Positions 1 through 13,600 of a stretch of DNA of 64,000 nucleotides are shown piece after piece. Each line of letters opens with the position of its first letter. Positions within the stretch are counted from its first letter, which is position 1. Source of the stretch: Styela clava (lineage: Eukaryota > Chordata > Ascidiacea > Stolidobranchia > Styelidae). The stretch lies in NCBI RefSeq assembly GCF_964204865.1, contig NC_135252.1:15893383-15957382 (forward strand), in the 5' to 3' direction. The position numbers and the translations under genes were made by a program. The notes under the pieces are model-generated. The model was not told the origin of the DNA, ran no database searches, and saw nothing but the letters and a program-made list of their open reading frames with translations.

Positions 1-1714
1 AAAGAAAGGACTGGCAAAATATTCTGCCACTTTCAAAGTTTAAACACACACTAAAATTTATATATTGTTTCATTATATTCAATTGTTTATGTACACTAGA
101 TATATAGCATATTGACATAAATTTCGGTCAAAAATGAGATCTAATATGTGTAATTTTTTCAAGTACTATATTTCAACCAATGCTTCTCAAGGAACAAACT
201 AAGTTACAACTTAAATTAGAATTATCTTTCCTTTCGCAACTTGTGAAAAATCATAATGAAGTTGTATTTTTCTAAAATTTCCTCAAAGTATCAAGATGAG
301 TAGTTGTATGAAAGGCAGATGCATATATTCTAGATAACTGATCCTGTACTGACAAATATGCAAATGAAAATATGTTGAATAAAAACGAATGATGGTTTGG
401 TACAAATTCTTTGCAGATTACTCTGGTTAATGGAGCTTGCATATACAATTCATTGAATTATTTCTCCTTCTGCTATAATGCTCTACTATTCCCAAACAGC
501 AAATTTGCACAAACTCAACAGTCCTTCAGCTCTGTTCTGTCAAATTCACCCACACAAAAAAAAAACTCTACAATGCTATTTCAGCTGTGCTCAATTAATT
601 TTGCAACATATCTTGCTTCTCGAATGATTTCAACCAAGACAAAACTAACCAGAACGAAATCAATAAAATTTCGGGGAATGAAATAGAAGTTTTAATAACT
701 GCAACAATCCAGCGAAACGGCCTGTTGTTAGAGATCATGCCAAATAATGTATGAAATTTAATAGTTTGATCAGTTAATGTATCAAAGACCATGAAGTGAA
801 CTGCAACACTATATTTGTTCAATCAAAGTTATTGGACACGAAGTGGACCTATGGATCGTTTGTTATAATTCTTCTTGTTACCTCATGGAAAATATCGCTT
901 TTCTCGTTCACACATGGACCAATTGCTTTTGAAATTTTCAGTGGTTAATAATTGCAATTTTCGCTTGGAGGCTATTACTTTTATTCAAATTTTCAATGAA
1001 TTCTATGAGATCTGATACTTCATCCATCATTTTGCTATATTCACAGAAACACGGTTTTTAATCCGTCAAGCGGCCGCTTCAGATTCAAACTCGACGCTAC
1101 ACAAACTTTGTTTTGGACCTCTTGTCAATATATTTGAGCATCGCTCTCTTGTTCATCTTCCAGAAGCTCCAGTCGCATATTACCAACATTTTTCTAGATA
1201 ATGCTAAGTACAATCTCCTTATGAAACACTGCAAGACTGCGAAATATCTGTTATTTATTTTAAAAAAATGATTGAAACCTAGTTAGGACAAGCAGCATTC
1301 AGAGATACAATCCATTTAGTGGATGAATCACTGAAACAAAGAGGAATGCAAATTCTAGTTATAAAATCAAATTTACTCTACACATTATTTTGATGATAAT
1401 AATGATGATATTGTATAAATATCACTAATATACCGACAAAAATAGGAAACAACAGTATAGTTTTTCAGTTTCTTCACTAGATTTTGACATATTACAGTCT
1501 TCTCACAATCTCAATCTGGGTGGACTCAGCACCGGATTGTTCAGGTTACAACTATCCTCAAAGTGTTTGCTAGTTTGGCAACAATGTTAAAGCTCCTAAT
1601 AGAGAGGCAGCCTTGTCATACACATTACACCATTCTCCCTTCCTGGGCTGCCTTTTTCATGCCCGGCCGGATGATTATCATCCTTGGCGTTTTTTTTTAC
1701 TCTCCTTTTTCTTG
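1..1714. other. Region 3' of the semaphorin gene
   Basis: I see no coding exon here. The stretch probably contains the semaphorin 3' UTR and flanking DNA. On the minus strand an AATAAA hexamer lies opposite 1254-1259, about 460 bases after the stop codon, and is a possible poly(A) signal. A dispersed repeat occupies about 829-1015. The short open frames here look like chance. Confidence 0.5.
829..1015 (+). repeat. Dispersed repeat, GGACACG family, copy 1
   Basis: This matches in order the reverse complement of 33064-33284. Shared landmarks are TTGGACACG near the start, a GATCGTTT block, ATCGCTTTTCTC, GGACCAATTGCTTT and a TTTCAGTGGTTAA stretch. A more diverged copy lies at about 10265-10470. 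It is an old interspersed element of unknown class. Confidence 0.55.
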
Positions 1715-4693
1715 TCATCTGTGATCGTGGCACGGTTCGCTTATAACAGATGATCTTGCCGATTTATAATCGCTTGATGAAGATGAACCCTGTGATGTTC
1801 GAGATTCTTTCGATGGTGAATCTAAGGGTGTTTTGTTTTCACGATTTTTTCTTTTGACACTTTTCACTCTTCCATGTAGAGGATCGTCTGAAATTTTTTT
1901 AATAAAATTATAAAACTTTCCATTTGCAAATTCCAATATTTAGGTTTTAGGAATAATTTAGATCCTTTGCAACTTCAATGATCATGAATGATGATAGATT
2001 GTAGACAACTAGTATGCAAAAGGGGAGCTTGCAACTAAAATTGGGTATATGGCGTCACATTTCCCAGTACCATGACACTAACAACTGATATGGGCACGGC
2101 AAATTGCAGTCAAAATGTACCTCTCCTCCAGTGCTCTGTGGCCCCCTTGGGGAACCGCAGTTGGTGGTATTGGATTGTACTATATTAATGTTGAAAGTTA
2201 GAATACTTCAACCCATTCAAAATTTAATTCTGCTAGCTGTAAAGGACAGTCGATACTAAAATTTATATTGATTCAGGTAACACCTACCTCCATCCGAACT
2301 TCCTGATGATCTGTCCAAGCTTTTATTGGAACCATGGAAATCAGTGTTATCAGTAACAGGTGCTGATGGAGCTTTTTGCGACTTTTGAGCCTTATTTTTT
2401 CCTTTTTTACTAAAGGAATATTCTGGAACATCAGAGGTCGGTACTTTTGTGGGAACTTTAGAAAGGGCACCTTGTTTATTATGATGGTGATGATGACTGT
2501 GTTCTTGTGTGTTTGGGTTTTCAAATGAAGACAGTGGGTTATCATTTGAAGCTAATAATGTATCATCTTGTTGAAGAGTCATACTGGATCCTTTCACAGT
2601 TGAATCGCTATCGCGATCTTCTGAAGAGTTTTGGCCGAAACTTCGCAAACTAGCTTGGCTTGGTTGCTCTGTTAAAGGTTTTTTTTTGCTATCTACTACA
2701 GTAAAAGGAGAAGGTGCCCTCGCTTTAGGGGCAATATGACTATTATTAGGCGTTGAGGTCATGTAACGCACATGTGGCGAGCTATCAGCGCTAGGCTTGC
2801 TGCTGTCCGGCTCAAAAAAAGCACGCCTGCTTTCGGCGATTTTTAAGCTGCTTGTGCTTGGTGCTGGAGTATTTTCAAATGTTTTTGCTGGTGAGAAGTT
2901 CTCCTCGGCAGGATGAAATGCTTCGGCATCTGTTGTTATTGTTGCTGTATTTTCACTGTCATCTAAAATATCAATGATTTCATCTTGATCTGTAGAAACC
3001 ATGCCCGATTGATTGGGCTTCAGTTGAATCGTCCATGATCCTTGTTTGTTTCTTTGTAAAGTACTGCATCTGAAATAGTATTAAGAGTTAAGACGTTAAT
3101 AAAAGATAATATATCGATAACACATCTAAATAGATGGTTCTAGGATATTGTGCATTGAACTGCAAGTGTCCCTTCCCTGTTCATTCAACTTCTGTTTTGG
3201 ATCAGTAGATGGCAGTTGCCATGAGGACGCTAATATTAGAGTGATAAACGAGATCAACGAATCACTTTCCATGGAATATTAATGCATTTGTAAGCCTGCA
3301 GATTATAGCTTAACTTATTCCGAAAAACTATTCACTTAAAATTAAAAATCTTCCAAAATTTTACCTTGTCTCTAAGATTACACGATTACACAAAGCTAGA
3401 CCATGATCTATTTGTTTACAAACACGCAAACTACCACATAGAAATAGATTTAACCTATTTTTGAAAATATCATACATGCTAAAATAAATATGAAAAAGGA
3501 GTGATTTCAAAGTGCATTCAATTCAGATTTCTTTTCAGTTAGCATATGCATGTGTGCACAACTACACTAAGTGGGAATGAACTTTACGCATCATGTAAAC
3601 CAAGATCACTATAACGACAAAAAACCTACTTCAATTTCTTTCCTCCAAACACAACATAAAGTTCTGATCCGGGCATAGATTTAGTTCGAGCTGGTGGAAC
3701 ACGTTTCCGACCTGTAGTTTCACGAATCGAACCAGCCTGCTCTCGTGCAGGTAATTCATCAGAAACTGCATCAGCATTATCATCATCAATGTAATCCATG
3801 GTCTCCCTTTCATCTAAAGTTTGGGAAAATTAAATTATATTTCTTTTGTGAAAAGTAGCTTGCTAATGTTATCAAAACTTGTTAGTGGTTCGAGCATTAG
3901 ACCAGACTATGGTGAAATCGCAGTTGCAAATATCTAGTTTAAGCCTCATGTGCAGCATCACACCAAGAATGTTATGTAATTGCGTAGTCAATGCCGATCC
4001 CCGTCATACCAAAAATGGCAGCCCCTGTATCAGAGATTCTTGGAGTGAGAAAAGAACAACTCATGAGAATTAATTAAGTTAACATTTTTTGACTGAAACC
4101 TTATGTCACAAATGGTGAGTTACAATAAATAGAAATATTTATTCGATATGGCAAAAAAATTATAAACAAAATAATGAGATGACTCACTGAGGAAATCTAA
4201 ACTTTTCGCATTCCGCTGACTGGCAGTTGGTAAGTCAGTTGAATTGTTATCAGGATCGGCTGAAAACACAAATATATAAAATTAAGGTTCGAACAACTTC
4301 AGTTTTCAGTAATGGGGTGCTTTCACAACTACTCTCAATAAACCCCGCAAAGGAAGAATCTTTTTGGTTATACATTGCATAACAATTTATTACAATTTGG
4401 GTAAAGTGGTAGGCATGGGTTGGAACCAGAAATCCTAAACCTGCGGAGCCAATTCTCAAGCATGAAGTTAATTTCTAAACTGTACATCATAGAATGTATG
4501 AATGATTTGATGCACAAATTCTAACTTACAATCCTCGGGTGGTGGCTGTTGATTAGTTGATAACAAAGGTCTGCTTGCCCGATCATCGAATTCGCTTTGT
4601 ATTCTTGGGTGTCTCGCATTATTGTTATTCGTTTTGTTATCTTGATTCATAGCCGTAGTTGCAACACCATCAATAGCAGGTGGTGTCAATTTG
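1715..4693 (-). other. Semaphorin cytoplasmic tail exons
   Basis: Five exons (4530-4693, 4188-4259, 3630-3813, 2288-3069, 1715-1887) encode about 457 residues after the membrane exon. The tail is hydrophilic and rich in Ser, Asp and Lys. It has an acidic patch (DYIDDDNAD), a basic/proline patch (GRKRVPPARTKS), a run of five histidines in the large exon, and a Ser/Lys/Arg-rich C-terminus ending CHDHR. I recognise no catalytic domain. The five-His run and scattered Ser clusters suggest a disordered scaffold or phosphorylation platform, which is inference. Confidence 0.85.
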
Positions 4694-7600
4694 CTGAATA
4701 ACAAAATTTATATAAATTTACATGATAATGGAACTTAGATATATACACAAAGAAATATAGCTTTGTATAAAAAATATAAATTATATGAGAATTGTGCTCA
4801 CCTTTCAGCATCCTCCTTTGTTCTGTATTTTTTATTCATTTTCTTTCGTCGGCACACCAGAAAAACGATCAGAAATATGATCACAGTTACAAAGACCGCA
4901 ACCAGAGCTGAAAACAAAATAATATATATTTTTGAGTTATATGTCATCTGAATGAATGAAAATACAATGACGACACATGGCACATTGTGCAAAACGTTCA
5001 TGATCCACGGCCCTCTTCTGAAGCGGATGGGGGTCGAAGGTCAAGTTTGAGAAACCTTGATCTAAACCCAAGCTGACTTGGAACAATTGACTACTAAACT
5101 GGTAACAAACTGAGCTATAAATTGGGTGATTCACAAATAACTAAGCTGTCTAGAAGCTTTGTTTTCCCCTGGAATGAATCAGAAAAACTCTATTTCAATT
5201 AACTTACCAAATGTAATATTCATTATTCCCATATTGATAGGTGCTGGAGTCGTTGTGGGTTGTTTTGTCACTTCACCGGTACCTCCTTCAGTCGTGCTAC
5301 CTCTACCTATTGTTGGTGGACTACTGCTTCTGGGAGTCACTGAATTGAATAAAAATAATGATATTTAATACAAGCCTTTAATAAAATAAGTTTACTTATT
5401 TTAGTTGGAGTTGAAATCAAAGCATACCTGTTACAATAGGTGGTATGAAAGTTGAAGATTTAACGTCGTAAATTGTGACATTTACTATCGATGATTTCAC
5501 TGAGTACTCGCACTCGTATTTCGCCACATCATGTTTCTGGTCGAAGTTTGATATTTCCAGCTGACCATCCATAGTAATTCTATATTTTCCTGGAACATCT
5601 GAAAAAAAATGGAAAAATTTGAAATGAGTGAAATTACAGAATAAAATTTATCCCAATTCCATCCATCCATGGTAATTCAATACCAGAAGTAGCAATGCAC
5701 ATTATTTTTTTGTAGTTAAATTATACTGAATTTGGGGGTAATCTAACAAGTTGAAGAAAACAATTTGTGTTACAATAGCTTAGAAAAGCTTTTCTTTGAG
5801 ATGAGATTCTTTCAATGAGAGAGCTGCCAGGCTGCCCTTAATACTTGTTTAAAAAAATTTTCAAATGTTCGACTTTGGACAAAGTTGAAAAAAATAATTG
5901 TGTTTACTGATCACACATAATGCAGTCAATGTGATTTTAGGCAATTTCGCCAACTCTAGTCCTGAGTTTAAATAAAACATTTCGAAGTTCAAAATGTATA
6001 GTTTTAACTGACTTTCCATCGTTAAATGTGAATGAATTTTTTATTTTCCTGTAGTAAAATCTACTCTACCTTTAATTTGTTGTTTCTTTGACTCATCTTC
6101 AACCTTGTACCAAGTGTATGAAACAATCGGATTCTCAACAACATGTCCGAGTAATGTTCTCTCATCAACTAATTATGAAAAACAAAAAATAATTGGATAT
6201 TATCACAAGCAAATATTTTATGCAAATTATAAAAAAAGTACAGAAAATCCAAACAAAATTATTGTTCTGGAAAATGCAAATAAAAATCTTGACATACTAT
6301 CACACAACATATACGATTTCACAAAATTTTGAATTTTTTTTCAAGTGACATTACCTTTTCTCAATATAGGTTTTGGAATATCCAATGTGCCACACTGGGT
6401 ACCACCATCACCATGAATAATATCTTGCAGAAGATTGCTTTTGTCTCTGGATTTGATTGACACGCATTCCTATCAAAAAATAAACAGCGTCGATAATATA
6501 CAAATATTGTCTTATGGAATAGATTAGACGAACCACTTTGCTACCACTTACCTGAGTTGACTTATCCCACGCGCAACTTGGATCTCTGGATAAAATACAC
6601 ATTCTGCATGGATCACAGAACGTACAAGATTTTGTGTAAATACTGCAGCTAGCCGTAGAAACCTGTGGAAAAAAATGTATGTTTAAGGTAAAATGAATTT
6701 TATAAATATTAATATCTCAATCAGGCTATAATTTTACATTTTTAAATGTTATCCTTTATTAATTACACACAAACTGGACCTGAAGACTATTTTGCTAAAC
6801 CAGGCTTTCTCAAACTTGGTCCCCAGCTCCAAGAAGCTGCTCTCTACCATTTATGATGACTACATTAATCTAAAATAATACAATTGGAAATTGTTTAATA
6901 CTGTAATGTGTGTTTTTTTTGCTTTAATTGGTTAGCATTTTATTAATAAACGTTTACAGGAAATAACTTATGAAAGCCCGTTCAAAGCAAAACTAATTAT
7001 TTTATATAAGAGCAGGGGGTCCTAAGTGTTGGGAATCTTTGGAAGAGAGTCATGGATCATGGGAGGTTTTTTGAACCTCTGTGCTGAACTGTAGAATGAA
7101 CAAACAATTTTTTCAAAATACAAAGAAAACAGTTAAATGTTACACCCACCTGAAAAACACCACGATCTGTTCCGACGTACAATTGACCGAAATCTTGTGA
7201 GAGTTTCATGCTGATGATTGGTTGATTCGATGGAGAATTATACTGGGATAGCTCAATAGTCTCGATTTTGTTGTCCTGAAATATATTAATAATATCAATA
7301 TAAATACAAACATAGGAAATCAGTTGTTCAGAATTGAGCACAAATGAAATGACATTACCTTTTCAAAAGACACAAATTTGTGTATAGTACCGTCTTCTCT
7401 TCCCACAAACACTACGTCAAAATCTTTGTTATCTAATGATTTCACTTGTTCCACAGCAATCTAAAATTAAGTTATAGTAAAAAAAAATCTTGTTTTAAAT
7501 CATTCATTTCAAATAAATACGAATGAGTAATAACCTCAGATATTTTATTTTATTTACTATTCTAGTTTAATTTGAGCGTTTTAAAGAATCCTTATCATTG

Positions 7601-10600
7601 TTGTAAACTGTTTGGTGCCCGACGAAATGATACAGAATAAAATTTGTGAAAATGCCCAATATTGCCACTTCGATTTTTTCTACAGTAACATAGGCTAAGG
7701 GAAAGGGGTAGTGGTAACATGTTCCTCATCATTTTGCTTTTCATCATCATCACTTTTTTGGATATTATTTACAGTCAATGTATATTTATCTGCTTACACA
7801 AACACATAGAAAAAAAAGGTAGCAAAGTACACACTACTTCAATTAACCATCTACTTAATTTAAATACAATATACAATAAATAAAAAAAAGTAATACCAAC
7901 CTTCGTAAATTTAGCACCATTTTTGATTAGCAACGGTTCTCTTGAAGTTGGTTCCCTGTTACCACTGGCTAATGGTGGGTATGCTGGTTTTACAATTCCA
8001 TCTATCAAGCTGTGAGAAGACATGAAGTGAAGATGTTTCGCTGGAAAATCTTTACTTGTCGAAGCTGACGGGTTATCAGCAAGCATACCAGGATAAGCAC
8101 ACATTCCTGGTCTCAGTGACTAAAACACAAATGAGAAAAATATATTTTATTTTGCATTGAATAGACCTCACTAAATATAGACTAAAAATGCAAAATTCAA
8201 TCCAGTGAACTTACTGAATCACTTGGAGCAGCTACAGTCTCATAGGAATCAGATTCGAGAGCTTCGAGAAAATCCCCTTCGTTAAAAGATTTCTGAATGT
8301 CGGAAAGTCTGAATGCACACACTGCGTTCGTTCTCGAAGTTTCATGCTGTAAAATAAATATTAAAAGCAACTTGAAACTAGCTGTATAAAGCTTGTAGAT
8401 ATCTCATTAACAAACAAAAAACCAAAATCTTACCCTCGTTGAAAATGTTCCATAGATAATACGATCTCTGCCAGTGACGACATCGGTCACCAAATCAAAG
8501 TGAAGGGGAAAATTTTCTCCAGTTTGGCAAAGAAGACGAACTTTCAGAAGTGAAGTCCATGTATCTGTCAAGATGTTTTGACCTCCGATATCATTTGCAC
8601 ATACCTAAATAGAAAAATAAGAGTAAGAAAATTTCGAAGTATTAATATATTATGCCAAACAATCCTGATCTGTATACAAGTGTTAGGAACACGTTGTTCA
8701 TCGCATCTCTGATGACCCCATGTAGGTTAGCAATTTGGAACCCATGTTGGACAATCACATGCAAAAAGATTGTTGAACTCCCAGGCATAGTACGGTTGTT
8801 GGAATAAGGACTGGTCATTTATGGCTTCCTCTACAATCAATTTTATGCATCTTCGATCGAGAAATCAATCTCCTTTATTTCTGAGTGAGTGTACATGACC
8901 TTGCTTTGGGTAAATGTCCACAAAAAAATCTGAATCGAATATCTGGATAACTATTGCTAATGGCTCTCCTTTCCCCCAGGATGAATATAAAAATCTCATC
9001 CCTATATAAAAAGAAGTAACTTGTCTGTTTTAAAAATGCAAACCTGAGTTATAGTCGGAGCAAGTCCATTGGTTGATTTCATCTCTGGAGCCTCTTCATC
9101 AGAAACAAAATAAACTTTCGACATCGTTGGAGAGATCGTTGTATCGTTGGCAGTGAATGATGCGACAATAGTTTCTTTTTCTGAAAATAAAAGAAGAATT
9201 ATGTCATAAAATTGAACCTCAAAACAATATTGTATTTATAAATCTAAATCATATGAAGGCACTTACTCCCATTCATGTCCTTATTTTCTGATAGAAAGCG
9301 ATTTGACATTGCTTTAACAAAAGAAATTTTTGAATTCAAATCATTTCTAGGTGTAGAAAAAATTTCTCCTTTTCGTGTCATGAGATGTGTGATAGAGTCG
9401 TTGGGATCGAAACTACAAAGTGTCTGCCCGATCATATTGTCCTTGGTTATTGAAAATTGTCCCTCTTCATTCTGTTTATAAAAGATACAAAAATGTGGAA
9501 ACTATTTAATGAAAAAAATATCACTTATATTCTGTAATCTGTGTGTATATCACAGTATTGTCAATATGTTCAGAATTTAGGATATATGAATATGCAAATC
9601 AACAGTTATTATTAAATTATGGAAAATTATTAAAGCGAAAAATGATGAGATTCGAGTTGGCAATTTGATTATATCCACTGGTGCTTGATATGAAAAGATG
9701 ACAATTAAATATATTTGGATTGTAATGATACCCAAATATGGAGCATCTCATACGACTCTTTAACCTTATGACTTCATTAAAAAGATGTAATGAATTTCTA
9801 ATTTTGGTACAGTATTGCCATTGGTGTAGCCAGCACTGCACTAATTATTGTTACAAAAAATCACCCTGAAACAGATTTATTCTGATTTGAAACCAGAAGG
9901 ATTGCAAAACAGAAACACGTTTTGTCAGCTCAAAACACCTTTCAGAGATTTCATGCGAGTCAAATGTTGAGTAATTGTTACAGTATCACACAAAAAGGTT
10001 GAACATCAATATCATCAATTTTTTGCATGAAAAGAAAATAATACAAAAATTTCCCAAATCAAAAGAACAAGTGCTGTTAAATGAAACATTTACTCGTCTG
10101 CATCAATAAAAAGAGCAACAAAAATTTCATGTCAACTCGTCAAAATTAGTTCAAAGACTTTTTTCAAAGGTCATTCAATAGTGCAAAACACAAGAAAGCA
10201 AGCCAACATAGCATGATTTTGTCTTATGAAAAAGGGCAATCATTTAAAATAGAATTGAAAGTTTATTGGGCATGAATTGGACCTATGGATCGTTTTGTTG
10301 AATCGTTGTTGTTGTTGTTGGGGGGGCTATTGATGTTGTTGTTAAAAAAAAGATACTTTACAACATAGCTAATGGACCTTCAACCCAATAGACGTCCATT
10401 GCTTTTATTTTGTTTATGCAAATTTCCCTTCGAGTCCTATGGACCAATCGATTTTCAATCTAAATTTGCTGTTTTTTTTTGCTGGACACAACTTTATGTG
10501 ACACTCGCTACAGTTCTCTTTTATTTAAATGGAATTTTACTCCCATGATAGTGGTCATTTGACCTTCGATTCCCAGCATTGTTCTTTTACTCTATTTCTT

Positions 10601-13600
10601 TTGATAATTTTAACTCTTACCTCTCTCACAAGCAATCTATTCTCAGGAGCGAGAGAATTCGTTCCACAAATTAGTACATGAGTTTTATTGATGGGTTGTA
10701 CGATTTGTATAAGATTGTAACAGTTCTTTCCTCCTTCACTTTGTGGAAGAGTGGCACAAAATGCATCTTTTGTTACCGGCCATGTTACAGGAGTAAAACT
10801 TTCTTTTGTAATGTCAGCTGCATAATGAAATAGAAGGAATAGGATTAAACGAGATTTGAAAAAATGTGCTCAGCTGTATGCTGTATGTGTGCTATTCGAA
10901 TTATATATTATTTTTATATGGTGTTATCAGATGACTGTTTTTTTTTTGTAAAACTTGTCAACTATTCTTGTGAATTCATGATTTTACTAGAAAATAGTTA
11001 TGACTAGGAAATTTCATGACTTCACTCAGAACAAGACTCTGTATAAATGCCAGTGATATATGCAAGGAGCTACTATTTAGGTAAGACATGGAATTGCCCA
11101 CTGAATTTATTATACCATGGGTGAGTTATGGGTCAGGATTCAACCCACGAAACCATACCACAAGTCCAATGCTCTGTCAACTAGGCCATCAAGTCAATAA
11201 TATTACAATTCAAAATTGATTGAAAGACAGAATCTATATAGATATGGCCATATCCAAGAAAAATGTCAAGTACTGATTTCTCCACAAAATCTTTGGTTTT
11301 TAATTATCATCAGCTTTTCCAATGATAAAACTCCACCTACCTAACGTCTGTCCAAAAACCTGATCTCTGGCTCCAATATATAAAGTGTTAGTATCGCTTG
11401 ACAAACTCAAGGTTTTGAAATTTGATGAATACGATGGTGAGAAAGTATGATAAGTTTCGAGATCTGAAAGATAAAAGAAAAAGGATTCTGTTACTTGATA
11501 CCTAAACTTACTAGGCGGTTATTTATAAAAAAAAATTCGGACCAGAGTTATTCTTGTAAGATGATACAGTTAAAGCTGATCAAAGGCCGATAGATTTTCA
11601 ACTTCCAAATAAAAAAAATAAACAATGTCAATGTCACGTACTCAAGCATACTTCCTGCGAAATAAAACGCAACACCATTGATTTTGTAAACCCAAACAAC
11701 CTACAAAAATCTTATATCAAAGCTAAGTTGACTAAATTGATGGAGCATCAAAAAACAAAAAACGACACATGATTGGTATTACGACAAAATAATCTGAACA
11801 AGTCATAAACTGCCACCATGATTGTATTTTGAAAAGATTCCAAAAAATACTCTATTTTTTTTTTTGCTATAATAATCATATTCGCAATGATCCATACAAT
11901 AGATCACATTCAATTTATTATTATGTGCTGCAAGGGTTAAAATATAACAATAAGAATTAAATAAAAAGAATACCGTTATGCTTCAATGCAATTCAATGTG
12001 AAGTACTATATGTGGAGGAGTTAAAATGAATTGAGATAATTACAAGTTTGAACAAAAGAACTACTTGAAACACAAAAGTGATTATAGTCTGATAATTTTC
12101 AAATTTAATTCTCGATATAACAAGTCTGAATCATAGATATATCAAGCTTTTCCATGTACATTCTATGCTTGATATATGGCTAGATAATCAATAGTTAATT
12201 ATTTGAAAAGCGATATCAAGGGCAAAACAAAATCCACCAATCTCATTTCACACTCACAAAAGGGGAATTAAATTAGCTGGTTATCCAATATGGTTCTTTA
12301 TAAAAAAAAAAAAGAGAATGAAATCACGAGAAGACCAAAAGCCTATTTCCCATTAAGCACACATAGAGGAATCAGTCTATACATAATATATTGAAACAAT
12401 AGTGATCATATATTGAGATAGACTGGTATACTATCTATCAAGCTATCTATCCAATATAAATGTTAATGATTAATGGATCCCCGAGAATATGGATATTAGG
12501 TATATAATAATAATTGATAAAGTATTATACTGAGTATACGTCATATCAATATATCATGTGGTATAAACAAAACTAGACTAGCTTTAGGTTTAATTAAAGT
12601 TCTGTTTAGAAATTATGCTATAAATTACAATGGATACTTCAAACCACTAGAAACTTAATAATATACATCATTTCAGAATATAAATGACTTTTAATATTGC
12701 AGAAGTGAAGTTAATAAAGCCAATATATACTGGACTCCTCCTTTATTGATGAACTTTATTATTATTTATGAGTGGACACTGGGCATTTAATGAAATCTTC
12801 AAAACGCGATATTACCATAAGATTATGATTACCGAGATCGAAAAGGGAATAAACTTTTCAAAGTTGATATTCTTGTCTCACAATTGACTATCAATTTTAT
12901 TGTTAATAAAACTGTGCTGACATGACATCATCATAACTTGAGGCTAAAATAGGACCGTGAGAAAAAGATGATTATCTGTGTTTATAGTAGGTAAGTTGGT
13001 TAGACTGGTGTTGCAAGAAATCACAAAAATCAAAATAAAGTGGTTTCAAGAATTACTAATGAAAGACATTATGGATTTGATTATTTTTGAACTAAACTTG
13101 AGAAATACAAGATAAGAGATTGATTGGAGTATATTTGTGAAATAACCTGTTATGAAATGTATTGAAAGGCGTAGGTGAGGAAACTTCTCCGTCACCACGT
13201 GGGTGGAAGTCACAAATACTAAAGGCAAATATATGGGTGTGATGGATATTTCTACATTATTGTTTGCATTGTAAGATGTATGTTTATCGGAAATTAAATA
13301 ATCAAGACAGGTATAATATTTAGAGAGTACAGGATTCTGAAAACGCCTTCTCGACAGTTAGACCAAAAAATGTCATGTAAACAATGAATATTTCATGCAA
13401 TTTTTGGTGTGACGTAAAAGTGTAACATATGTGTGAGTCATTTATACATGGCCCGCCCTAATAAACATGACTAAAACAAAGACGGCTTTTGCACCATATC
13501 TTGCAAAGCGTCATCATCTAAGAAGGACAAAGAAAATTCTACAAGTCTGTCATTGTGAACTCATCTACATTTGTGACAGAGGTAATTTCTCCACAAAACA

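Larger units (their letters stand above)
7150..11463 (-). other. Semaphorin Sema-domain exons
   Basis: Nine exons (11341-11463 through 7150-7275) encode the seven-blade Sema propeller. Recognisable segments in order: LYIGARDQVF, HVLICGTNSLAP, LCSFDP, KVYFVSDEE, VCANDIGG with WTSLLKVRLLC, NAVCAFRLSDI, SLRPGMCAYPG, VVFVGREDGTIHKF, LYVGTDRGVFQ. From VCANDIGG onward the exons are all phase 0-0 (171, 132, 219, 102 and 126 nt), an orderly block typical of the family. Confidence 0.92.

Noticed and set aside
11120-11200. Possible minus-strand tRNA gene
   Set aside because: A and B boxes are plausible, but acceptor and anticodon stems do not pair; treated as a SINE relic.
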